Shown: piece after piece, positions 43,969-51,694 of the stretch | Position numbering within the stretch: the first letter of the stretch is position 1 | How the letters are laid out: each line of letters starts with the position of its first letter | NCBI GenBank assembly: GCA_020444325.1 | Contig: JAHLLD010000009.1 | Location: forward strand, 120,602 to 184,601 | Direction of reading: 5' to 3' | From: a bacterium | GTDB lineage: Bacteria; Bacteroidota; Ignavibacteria; SZUA-365 | DNA: 64,000 nucleotides | Notes under the pieces: generated by a model | Told to the model about the DNA's origin: nothing | The model's database searches: none | The model's input: only the letters and a program-made list of their open reading frames with translations | Program-made: the position numbers and the translations under genes

Positions 43969-45477
43969 TCATCGGTACAACTCCAGGATTGCCTGCGCGG
44001 AGGCGTCTTCCGCATACACGTGAACAATAACGCGTTCGCCGGAAGCGCGAATTTCGTTCTTGTCCTGGATCACGAACGTAAACTCCCCTTTCCTGATCAT
44101 GGAGACGTCTGTCCGAATGAGGTTGTTTTCCTCATCGTAGATGTCCACACGCACGTCCGCCAGCCGGTCAATTGGCTGTTCGCCGCGGAATCGCGGATCG
44201 ATATAGCGGGAAGCGCTGAAGCTGAAATTTCCGGTGACCGGAGCTTTTTTGGGGAAATTGAGCTGAATCTGTGTCGGGGGATTCAGCACGGGAAGCACAA
44301 AACGGGAACGGCCTGCGGCGTAGGTCTGCGAGGATATGAAGGTGTAGGGACGTCCCCTGTAACGGGCTTCGACCACAAGCTGTTTCCCGGCGTAGGAGTT
44401 CGGGATACGGTACTGCACGCGCGAACCGCGGCCTTCCGATTTGAGCAGGAGATCATCCTGCCCGACGGCCTCATACAGCGACCAGCTGTAAAGCTCGTCC
44501 TGCTCAAGCCCTGCAATACCAATGTCCAGCTGCAAATCCTCACCGGCATACAGCTGCGCGGGCGGGGACTGACGCAGATAGGGCTCGATGCCCGAAACCG
44601 CAAAACTGCAGCGCGCGATGTCCTTTCCTCCTGCTCCCCGCTGCAGTGACGCTTCGACCACCACGGTGTCGGGATACGGCGCCACGCTGCCGGTCCATCG
44701 ATACACGAGGCTGCGCTGATTCTTCGAGATATCCTCGAGCGTCCCACCGCCGCGCACGATACGCAGGCCGGGAGACGACCATCCGAGATTTCCTCGAATG
44801 ACATTCATCTCTTCAAAGCCGATGGCCGAACTGATGCTGCTGCGCTCTGCTTCGATCGACAGCGCTTCCACCGTCCGCGGCGTGGCAACAGAGGTGTCGA
44901 TCACATCAACCGTCAGTGTCACGCCATTCCGTTCCAGGCTGGCGATGGTCTCACGGCTGACAAGAGTACTGTCGAAACGTATGCCGTGATAATCGAAAAC
45001 CCCGTTCGCAATCTCCCGCACACGCCGTGCGCTGGCGAGCAGGTTGATATGATACCGCCCGGTACGCGGAAATGCCGCCGTGACAGGGAAATACACCGTA
45101 TGTTCATGAATATTGCCGAATGCCGTGCGGCCGCCGACACCCACAATATCAGGTGAAGTGAACACGCCGTCACGGATCACACTGTGCAGGCGCACAGCGA
45201 TATCATCCTCTGCCTGAATATCATGCACGAACACCTTGCGTCGCATCAGCGGAATTTCTCCACTGACGATGCCGCTGGAATCAGCACTGACATACCACCG
45301 CACGGTGTCGCTCGCCAGGGAAAGCGGCACTTCCGGAAGGAAGGTGCGAATGATATGTTCATTGTGTTTGGTCATACGTTCATCACGATGCTCACGGTCT
45401 TTCGAAATAACAATGAAACCGATAACGGCCGTAAGGTAGAGAATGAAAAAAATGTGCAGCTGCCGGCGCCTGCGCAT
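43969..45477 (-). CDS. GldM-like motor protein M1: one TM helix, large periplasmic beta region
   Basis: A 502-residue protein: Arg-rich cytoplasmic start (M-R-R-R-R-Q-L-H), one membrane helix (~8-25), a short charged helix (D-R-E-H-R-D-E-R), then ~460 periplasmic residues of beta-sandwich type. The C-terminal third parallels M2: P-Y-L-R then Y-A-G-E-D, I-A-G-L-E-Q-D-E-L-Y-S-W and Y-R-G-R-P-Y. In F. johnsoniae GldM an N-terminal Arg pairs with the GldL Glu; here several Arg could do so. It begins 50 bp after the L1 gene with GGAGG upstream. A 239-bp gap follows before the L2-M2 pair, where a second promoter may lie. Confidence 0.62.
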   Translation of the reverse strand: MRRRRQLHIFFILYLTAVIGFIVISKDREHRDERMTKHNEHIIRTFLPEVPLSLASDTVRWYVSADSSGIVSGEIPLMRRKVFVHDIQAEDDIAVRLHSVIRDGVFTSPDIVGVGGRTAFGNIHEHTVYFPVTAAFPRTGRYHINLLASARRVREIANGVFDYHGIRFDSTLVSRETIASLERNGVTLTVDVIDTSVATPRTVEALSIEAERSSISSAIGFEEMNVIRGNLGWSSPGLRIVRGGGTLEDISKNQRSLVYRWTGSVAPYPDTVVVEASLQRGAGGKDIARCSFAVSGIEPYLRQSPPAQLYAGEDLQLDIGIAGLEQDELYSWSLYEAVGQDDLLLKSEGRGSRVQYRIPNSYAGKQLVVEARYRGRPYTFISSQTYAAGRSRFVLPVLNPPTQIQLNFPKKAPVTGNFSFSASRYIDPRFRGEQPIDRLADVRVDIYDEENNLIRTDVSMIRKGEFTFVIQDKNEIRASGERVIVHVYAEDASAQAILELYR

Positions 45478-45527
45478 AACGCTTCAAGCCTCCGGACTTT
45501 CCAGGTGCCGCTCGTTGGCCGGACGTC

Positions 45528-46385
45528 TCATGAGACATCCTTCTGCTGGCGAATCGCTTCGAGAAGCTGGGCTGTCAACCTGTTCTGTTCCTCCTGCTGC
45601 CTTTGCAGTTCCTCGAACTGCCTGCGCGATGCTTCCAGTGCCTCGCGCAGCTGCAGCCCGCTCTGTTCGAACTTCTCGACGATCTTGCGTGTATTCTCTG
45701 CATTCTGCTTGCCGATGTTCTCTGTCAAACGCGTCAGCAGAACATCCTGCCTGATATCCGTCTGTGAAATCAACCGGAACAGATCCGATACCGCGTTGGT
45801 CATCTCGTTGATCGGTGTATGGAGGCCTGCAAGCGGGTTCTCTCCGGGCAGATGTCCGCCCTGTTTCGCCGCACCGTCATCGACAGCGGAAAATGCCGTC
45901 ACCACGGCAAGCAGAAGCAGAAGCAGTGCTTCCAGGCCAAGACCTGCCAGCGCGAACCAGATGGAATATCCACCGAGATAAAGCGCCGCCGTGATGAGGA
46001 CGACCGTGGCACCTGCGTACACCATGCCCTGCACAGTGTTGTAGTAGTACGTGCCAACGATTTCTTCGAGGAAAACGCGCGTTCCGAGACGCACGCCGAG
46101 ATCCGTTTCAAACCGTACGCGCCGGCCATCACGAAACTGCAGTTCTGTCCCTTTCCGGGCAAGCCGCCAACACTCCAGCAGCGTCTTCAGCTCAAACGCA
46201 TTTTTTACTCTCCTGTCATGAAAAAAATCATGCAGAAGCCTGCGCCCTTCCAGTGTCTCGAGATCTTTGACTGTTTCCGAAGTGTTGAGCAAAAGTGCAC
46301 TGTTTGAAGTGTAAGAGGGCCAGGTTGGCGGTATCACTACCTCTTGCGCACAAATCATGCCAAGAAAGTACGTGAAAAAGTCCAC
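45528..46385 (-). CDS. GldL-like motor membrane protein L1
   Basis: A 285-residue protein; starts are GTG 46385 or ATG 46358. About 118 soluble residues precede two adjacent membrane helices (~121-140 and 142-166). The second contains Glu152 (G-L-G-L-E-A-L-L-L-L-L-L-A-V) and ends A-F-S-A-V-D-D, very like the second helix of GldL, whose Glu (Glu49 in F. johnsoniae, from memory) couples protons to motion. A long cytoplasmic coiled coil follows (~195-285, F-E-Q-S-G-L-Q-L-R-E-A-L-E). The extra N-terminal soluble domain is not typical of GldL. First gene of the putative motor operon L1-M1-L2-M2. Confidence 0.58.
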   Translation of the reverse strand: MDFFTYFLGMICAQEVVIPPTWPSYTSNSALLLNTSETVKDLETLEGRRLLHDFFHDRRVKNAFELKTLLECWRLARKGTELQFRDGRRVRFETDLGVRLGTRVFLEEIVGTYYYNTVQGMVYAGATVVLITAALYLGGYSIWFALAGLGLEALLLLLLAVVTAFSAVDDGAAKQGGHLPGENPLAGLHTPINEMTNAVSDLFRLISQTDIRQDVLLTRLTENIGKQNAENTRKIVEKFEQSGLQLREALEASRRQFEELQRQQEEQNRLTAQLLEAIRQQKDVS

Positions 46386-46705
46386 AAAATGGGTTGCGGT
46401 GCCGGATTTTCGCCTTCACGGAGTGAAATATATTCACGTCCAGTGAGAATGATTCACTATGCGAAGAAGCGGGGCACGCCTGTGGTGATGGATATCAAAA
46501 AAACCGGAAAACGGCGCATTTTGGCGAATTCAATGCGCCATCCAGACAAAACTGAGACAGTGGTATCTGCTCGTGGATGGAGCCGATGAAGCGGTGGTCG
46601 CAGCAGCGGTGGTCGCAGCAGCGGGAGCCGATGCAGTGGCGGTCGGGAGCCGTGATGCGCGCGGAAGCTGTTCATGGCAGATCGCCCGCGACACACGGCA
46701 ACGTA
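46386..46705. other. Intergenic region with a short tandem repeat
   Basis: 320 bp between the end of the epimerase gene and the start of the motor cluster, both on the minus strand; it should contain the cluster's promoter. At about 46587-46627 a 15-bp unit (cggtggtcgcagcag) is repeated in tandem, and a related g-g-a-g-c-c-g-a-t-g motif recurs on either side. Small open frames here are low-complexity (Leu/Arg/Pro-rich) and are not called as genes. Confidence 0.5.
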
Positions 46706-47635
46706 TCATTCCTCGCCGTGCCGTTCGCGGAACCAGGCGAGCGTATTGCGCAATCCTTCCTCGATGGGAACGGTGGGTTCCCAGCCGAAGGACTGCTTGA
46801 TCTTGTCGTAAGAGCATACGCTTCGCAGCTGTTCGCCGGACTTGGCGGGACCATGTTTCTCCGATGCGGGAGAACCGAGGCCTTCATTGAGGACGCGGAA
46901 TATCGTGTTCACGGTGGTTTCCACATTGGTGCTGACATTGAAGGTGTCGGAACCTTCCATGTCGAGCGCCATCACGTTGGCGCGGACGACATCGTTGACG
47001 TACACATAATCGCGGGTCTGCAATCCTTCACCGTTGATGACGGGGTTGTCACCCTCAAGCAGCTTGTCGCAGAAAATCGCGACCACACCTGCCTCACCAT
47101 GAGGGTTCTGCCGCGGACCGTACACGTTCGTGTACCGGAATACGGTGTATGTCAGCCCGCGCACCAGATGAAAATAGTGCAGGTAGCGTTCGACCGTCAC
47201 CTTGGTGATGCCATACGGGGAGCACGGCGCGATGGGATGCGCCTCGTCGGCGGGAAAATACTCCTGCTCTCCGTATCCGGCGCCACCGGAACTGGCGAAG
47301 ATCACACGCTTGACATCGTTGCGCAGCCCTGCCTCGATCACATTGAGGGATCCAAGAACATTCACCGAAAGATCGTACCGCGGGTCCTCCACCGAACGGC
47401 GCACATCGATCTGCGCGGCATGGTGATTGATCACGTCGATATTATGCTCGGCGACAACATCGGCGAGTCCTTCATCGCGAATGTCCATCTGGTAAAACGC
47501 CGCGCCTTTGGGGACGTTCTCCAGAACGCCGGTCGACAGGTCATCGACGATGACGATGTCATGCCCGCGCTCGCGGTAAGCATCTGCAATACTGGATCCG
47601 ATGAAACCGGCACCGCCGGTGATGAGAATGTTCAT
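46706..47635 (-). CDS. NAD-dependent sugar-nucleotide epimerase/dehydratase (SDR)
   Basis: Start 47635 begins at the Rossmann fold (M-N-I-L-I-T-G-G-A-G-F-I-G), with G-G-x-G-F-I-G for NAD; the frame extends upstream without homology. Extended-SDR features: V-V-D-D-L-S-T-G, H-H-A-A-Q, catalytic Ser region A-S-S-G-G-A-G-Y-G and Y-G-I-T-K-V (Tyr/Lys), R-Y-T-N-V-Y-G-P-R. About 309 residues, matching UDP-glucose/UDP-GlcNAc 4-epimerase-like enzymes. Makes an activated sugar for surface polysaccharide; the divergent flippase gene 110 bp away supports that. Confidence 0.92.
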   Translation of the reverse strand: MNILITGGAGFIGSSIADAYRERGHDIVIVDDLSTGVLENVPKGAAFYQMDIRDEGLADVVAEHNIDVINHHAAQIDVRRSVEDPRYDLSVNVLGSLNVIEAGLRNDVKRVIFASSGGAGYGEQEYFPADEAHPIAPCSPYGITKVTVERYLHYFHLVRGLTYTVFRYTNVYGPRQNPHGEAGVVAIFCDKLLEGDNPVINGEGLQTRDYVYVNDVVRANVMALDMEGSDTFNVSTNVETTVNTIFRVLNEGLGSPASEKHGPAKSGEQLRSVCSYDKIKQSFGWEPTVPIEEGLRNTLAWFRERHGEE

Positions 47636-47745
47636 GCGCTGCGTCAGCGATGGTGATACATGCCGTAATGTAGTGAGAAAGCGGAAAAGGAGGAAGTACA
47701 GAATCCGTCTTTCTCCCTTTCTGCCAATCTCCGTACATTGCGGTC

Positions 47746-49218
47746 GTGAAAGCACAGTTCAAACGGCTCACCTCGGACTCCGCGGTGTACGGCGTCAGCA
47801 ATGTTCTCGGACGCTTTATCACCTTTCTGCTCGTCCCCTTCTACAGTCATACTCTCCCGCAGGGAGACTATGGCATCGTCGTCACCGTGTATTCCGCCAT
47901 CGCCTTTCTCAATGCCGCATGTACGTTCGGACTCGAACCGGCATACATGCGTTTCATCGCAGGAAAGGACGATGCCGCCCGCAACCGCATTTTCACCAGC
48001 AGTATGCGTTTCATCGCCGTGGCGTCCCTGCTCGTATCGGCAGTGGTACTGCTGTTCCAACAGCCGGCCCGCGTGTTTCTCGAAATTTCTCCCGCCAACA
48101 GTCCGATCATTCCTCTCTCTCTCGCAATGATCGTCCTCGATGCCGTGAACGTCATACCCCTCGCTGCCCTTCGCATGGAGCAGCGTGCACGCATGTTCGC
48201 CTTCGTGCGCATTACATCCATTGTCATCAATGTCGGCCTCAACGTCCTTTTCATCTATTTCCTGCACTGGTCCATCGTCTGGATTTTTGTCTCCGGTGCC
48301 ATCGCTTCCTTCAGCACGACGGTGCTGCTGCTGCCGGTGTTCATCAGTCATTCGGGACGTAATACCGAAAAAGGACTGTTGCGCGAGCTCCTGCACTACG
48401 GCCTCCCCACCATGCCCGGGGCCGTCGCCATCATGCTTGTCGAAGTGATAGACAAACCGTTGATGCTGAAACTCACGGATGCGGCGACTGCAGGCGTGTA
48501 CAGCATGAACTACAAGCTGGGCATTTTCATGATGCTCGTCGTCACGGTCTTCCGATATGCCTGGCAACCCCTGTACCTGCAGATGACAAACAGTGACGAG
48601 ACGCGCCGCTTCTTCGCACGCGTCCTTACATACTTCGTTCTCCTCTCCTCCGCCATCGTACTGCTGCTCACACTGTTCATCGGCGATATCGTGCGCATTT
48701 CCATCCCTCTGCTCGATCGCAATCTGATCAAGGAAAGCTATCTCGGTGGACTCGGCATCGTCCCCATTATTCTCTTCAGCTACCTCTGGGCAGGCGTGGC
48801 GCAAATTCTGAATGCCGGGTTGTACATTGAGAAACGCACACGCATCATCCTTTACGCCACTACCGCAGGCGCGGTGGTCAACATCATCACCAATCTGCTG
48901 CTCATTCCGGTCTGGGGCATGTACGGCGGCGCCGTGGCGACATTCGCCGCCTACGCCACCATCTCCGGCGTTTACGCCGCTGCCGTGCGGCGCATCTTCC
49001 CCGTGCGCTGGGAGTACGGACGCCTGCTTCGTATAGCGGTCGCCCTCACCGCGGGTGCCTGCCTCTGGTACCTGGTCCCTCCACCCGCGCAGATTTCCTT
49101 CGCCCTCTGGCGCATCGTCATTTTCCTCACCTTCACGGCCGTGATCTTCCTGAGCGGATTCTTCCTGCGAAGCGAATTGCAGAGCCTGCGCCGTTTCCTC
49201 TTCCGCCGTGCCGACTGA
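47746..49218 (+). CDS. Polysaccharide flippase (Wzx/MOP superfamily)
   Basis: A 490-residue inner-membrane protein with about 14 hydrophobic helices and the usual MOP-type start (D-S-A-V-Y-G-V-S-N-V-L-G-R-F-I-T-F-L-L-V-P-F-Y). The internal repeat at ~215-240 (L-H-Y-G-L-P-T-M-P-G-A-V-A) is typical of Wzx/RfbX proteins. Flips undecaprenyl-linked oligosaccharide to the periplasm. The start codon is GTG at 47746. Divergent from the epimerase gene; together they suggest O-antigen or capsule export, but no glycosyltransferase cluster is present in the window. Confidence 0.9.
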   Translation: MKAQFKRLTSDSAVYGVSNVLGRFITFLLVPFYSHTLPQGDYGIVVTVYSAIAFLNAACTFGLEPAYMRFIAGKDDAARNRIFTSSMRFIAVASLLVSAVVLLFQQPARVFLEISPANSPIIPLSLAMIVLDAVNVIPLAALRMEQRARMFAFVRITSIVINVGLNVLFIYFLHWSIVWIFVSGAIASFSTTVLLLPVFISHSGRNTEKGLLRELLHYGLPTMPGAVAIMLVEVIDKPLMLKLTDAATAGVYSMNYKLGIFMMLVVTVFRYAWQPLYLQMTNSDETRRFFARVLTYFVLLSSAIVLLLTLFIGDIVRISIPLLDRNLIKESYLGGLGIVPIILFSYLWAGVAQILNAGLYIEKRTRIILYATTAGAVVNIITNLLLIPVWGMYGGAVATFAAYATISGVYAAAVRRIFPVRWEYGRLLRIAVALTAGACLWYLVPPPAQISFALWRIVIFLTFTAVIFLSGFFLRSELQSLRRFLFRRAD

Positions 49219-49314
49219 CGCTCCCCATACATCCGGGACGAATGCAGGCATTGCCTTTCATCCGGGCAGGCGGTATTATGCGGTATTATTGACCATCCGG
49301 AGGTCGTCTTCGAA

Positions 49315-49842
49315 TTAAGCGACAAGAAGAAACCTGCCATCAGCGGCCGCGTCCTGGTCCTCAACCAGAGTTACGAACCGCTCACCGTCTGCTCCGTGCA
49401 GAAAGCCGTCATCCTGCTTTTCCTGGAAAAAGCTCAGATCGTGGTGGAAAAAGCCGACCGGAAAATCCGCAGCGTAAGCTGTGCCTACCCCTTCCCCAGC
49501 GTTATCCGTCTCAACAGTTACAAGCGCGTCCCGTACAAGGGCATCATGCTCTCGCGGAAAAATATTATTCGTCGCGACGGACACCGCTGCCAGTACTGCG
49601 GCCGAACTGGTACGCAACTGACGGTGGACCATATCATTCCGCGTGCCCGCGGAGGCAAAGACAGCTGGGAAAATCTCGTGACCGCCTGCCTGGCCTGCAA
49701 CAATAAGAAGGGAAGCCGCACGCCGGAACGCGCAGGCTTCACCCTGCTCAGTGTACCCCGCCGCCCGTCGCACGTCTCCTTCATCCGTCACTCCGTGGCA
49801 CGCGTTGACGAACTGTGGAAGCCCTATCTCTTCATGCGCTGA
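49315..49842 (+). CDS. HNH endonuclease, start codon unclear
   Basis: HNH fold with two zinc-knuckle pairs: C-Q-Y-C-G-R and C-L-A-C-N-N around the core V-D-H-I-I-P-R-A-R-G-G-K-D-S-W-E-N-L-V. The N-terminal module (V-L-V-L-N-Q-S-Y-E-P-L-T-V-C-S-V-Q-K-A-V) is the one usual in chromosomal HNH proteins of this family. The frame is open from 49219, but there is no ATG, GTG or TTG in it until GTG 49396, which would cut that conserved module in half. A GGAGG sits at 49298-49302, so translation may start at a non-standard codon near 49309-49315 (the start given is a placeholder), or the sequence has an error. Generic nuclease; biological role unknown. Confidence 0.8.
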   Translation, partial: LSDKKKPAISGRVLVLNQSYEPLTVCSVQKAVILLFLEKAQIVVEKADRKIRSVSCAYPFPSVIRLNSYKRVPYKGIMLSRKNIIRRDGHRCQYCGRTGTQLTVDHIIPRARGGKDSWENLVTACLACNNKKGSRTPERAGFTLLSVPRRPSHVSFIRHSVARVDELWKPYLFMR

Positions 49843-49925
49843 CCTCGTCGCTCCCCCTGTTTCATCTCTACCCCGCGCTTTCATATCTTAGTGGGAATGT
49901 ATCTTTCTCTCACAAACACATTCCC

Positions 49926-50918
49926 ATGACTGACACCGCAAAGAAAACCATCCTCAGCGGCATGCGTCCCACTGGCAAGCTGCATCTCGGACACTGGACC
50001 GGCGCGCTCGAAAACTGGGTCGCCCTTCAGGATGAATACAACAACTATCACCTCGTGGCTGATTACCATGCGCTGACCACGAATCTCGATACCACGCATC
50101 TGTATCAGAACACGATCGACATGGTGATCGACTGGCTGGCAGGGGGAATCGACCCTGAGAAAAGCCCGGTCTTCAGGCAGTCCCAGATCAAGGAACACAC
50201 CGAGCTGCACCTGATTTTTTCCATGCTGATCACGAAAAACAGGCTCGAGCGCAATCCCAGCATCAAGGAACAGGTGCGGGATCTCGACATCGAAAACATC
50301 GTGTACGGGCACCTCGGGTATCCCGTTCTCCAGGCGGCCGATATCCTGCTCTACCGCGGAGACCTGGTTCCTGTCGGTGAAGATCAGCTTTCGCATGTGG
50401 AAATCACACGAGAGATCGCCCGGCGCTTCAACGCAGCCTGGGGCGAAGTATTCCCCGAACCGCAGCCGAAGCTCACGAAGTTTGCACGTCTGCCGGGGCT
50501 CGATGGCAAGGACAAAAAAATGTCCAAGTCCATGAACAATACGATCCTTCTTTCCGACGACCCTGATGCCGTCTGGCAGAAGCTGCGCAAGGCGCCGACG
50601 GACGTGCAGAAAGTGCGCCGCAACGATCCCGGGCGTCCCGAAGTGTGCCTGATCTATACGTACCATGAGAAATTCAATCCCGCCGAAACCACGGAGATTC
50701 ATGCAGGCTGCACCTCCGGTGAACTCGGCTGCGTGGACTGCAAGAAACGCTGTGCGGCGCAGATCGACGCCTTCCTCGCTCCGCACCGGGAAAAGCGCGC
50801 TGCGCTCGAAGCGCATCCTGCCCGCGTCGAGGAAATTCTCGTCGACGGGGAAGCACGTGCACGCAGCCGGGCCCGGGAAACGATGTCCGCCGTACGTGAT
50901 GCAATGAAGCTGGGTTAG
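49926..50918 (+). CDS. trpS: Tryptophanyl-tRNA synthetase
   Basis: A 330-residue class I synthetase: I-L-S-G-M-R-P-T-G-K-L-H-L-G-H (HIGH motif as H-L-G-H), G-Y-P-V-L-Q-A-A-D-I-L for tryptophan recognition, P-V-G-E-D-Q and K-M-S-K-S. A C-terminal segment has four cysteines (A-G-C-T-S-G-E-L-G-C-V-D-C-K-K-R-C), an insertion seen in some bacterial TrpS that may bind zinc or an Fe-S cluster. Charges tRNA-Trp. Followed two bases later by scpA. Confidence 0.96.
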   Translation: MTDTAKKTILSGMRPTGKLHLGHWTGALENWVALQDEYNNYHLVADYHALTTNLDTTHLYQNTIDMVIDWLAGGIDPEKSPVFRQSQIKEHTELHLIFSMLITKNRLERNPSIKEQVRDLDIENIVYGHLGYPVLQAADILLYRGDLVPVGEDQLSHVEITREIARRFNAAWGEVFPEPQPKLTKFARLPGLDGKDKKMSKSMNNTILLSDDPDAVWQKLRKAPTDVQKVRRNDPGRPEVCLIYTYHEKFNPAETTEIHAGCTSGELGCVDCKKRCAAQIDAFLAPHREKRAALEAHPARVEEILVDGEARARSRARETMSAVRDAMKLG

Positions 50919-50920
50919 GT

Positions 50921-51694
50921 GTGGGCACGTTCAAAGTCAGAATACCCGATTTTGAGGGTCCCCTCGACCTTCTTCTGTTTTTTATCCGGCGCGATGAGCT
51001 CGACATATACAACATCCCCATCGCGTATATCACGCAGGAGTTCCTTTCCTACATCCGCGTGATGCAGATGCTCGACCTCGAGCTCGCGGGTGAATTCATC
51101 GTGATGGCGGCAACGCTGATGCAGGTCAAAGCCCGCATGCTTCTGCCTCGCGTCCCCACAGAGGAAGGGGAAGACGAGATCGACCCGCGCGCCGAACTCA
51201 CCCAGCGCCTGCTCGAATACAAGCGGTACAAGGAATCTGCCGAGCAGCTGCAGCAGCTCGAGCGCGATCAACGCGAACGCTATTTCCGCAGCCTTTTCAA
51301 ATACGATGTAAAAAAAGCCGTCGTCGAAGAAGAGGAAGACGCGCTCGAAGATGTGACCATGTACCAGCTCATCAAGGCGTTTCAGCACGCCATGATGAAC
51401 ATCCCGAAGAAAACCGTGCATGAGGTGCGCGCCATCCCCTGGTCCATCGAAGAACAGGGTACCTGGCTGATGCAGCGCTTCGGGGCGCGGCCGAAATACA
51501 ATTTCCTCGAGATCATGCAGGAAATGAAAGAGAAGGTACAGGTTGTCGTCACCTTCATCGCGCTCCTGGAGCTCATACGCGCCCATCGGCTGCGCGTCGA
51601 GCTTCACGGACAGTTCAATGATTTTGAAATTATCAGGACAGAAGATGCGGAGGGCAGCGCCCCCGCTCCAGAGGAACATGCAGGACAGCAATAA
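50921..51694 (+). CDS. scpA: Segregation and condensation protein A
   Basis: A 257-residue kleisin with the conserved start F-K-V-R-I-P-D-F-E-G-P-L-D-L-L-L-F-F-I, helical SMC-head-binding N-terminus, central L-L-P-R-V-P loop and C-terminal winged helix (V-V-V-T-F-I-A-L-L-E-L-I-R-A-H-R-L-R). Start codon GTG at 50921, two bases after trpS. Bridges SMC heads together with ScpB for chromosome organisation. The scpB start lies inside its 3' end (17-bp overlap), indicating translational coupling. Confidence 0.95.
   Translation: MGTFKVRIPDFEGPLDLLLFFIRRDELDIYNIPIAYITQEFLSYIRVMQMLDLELAGEFIVMAATLMQVKARMLLPRVPTEEGEDEIDPRAELTQRLLEYKRYKESAEQLQQLERDQRERYFRSLFKYDVKKAVVEEEEDALEDVTMYQLIKAFQHAMMNIPKKTVHEVRAIPWSIEEQGTWLMQRFGARPKYNFLEIMQEMKEKVQVVVTFIALLELIRAHRLRVELHGQFNDFEIIRTEDAEGSAPAPEEHAGQQ

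Noticed and set aside
47644..49251. 535-codon minus-strand open frame
   Set aside because: Antisense to the flippase gene, Glu/His/Asp-rich nonsense composition and no ribosome-binding site.
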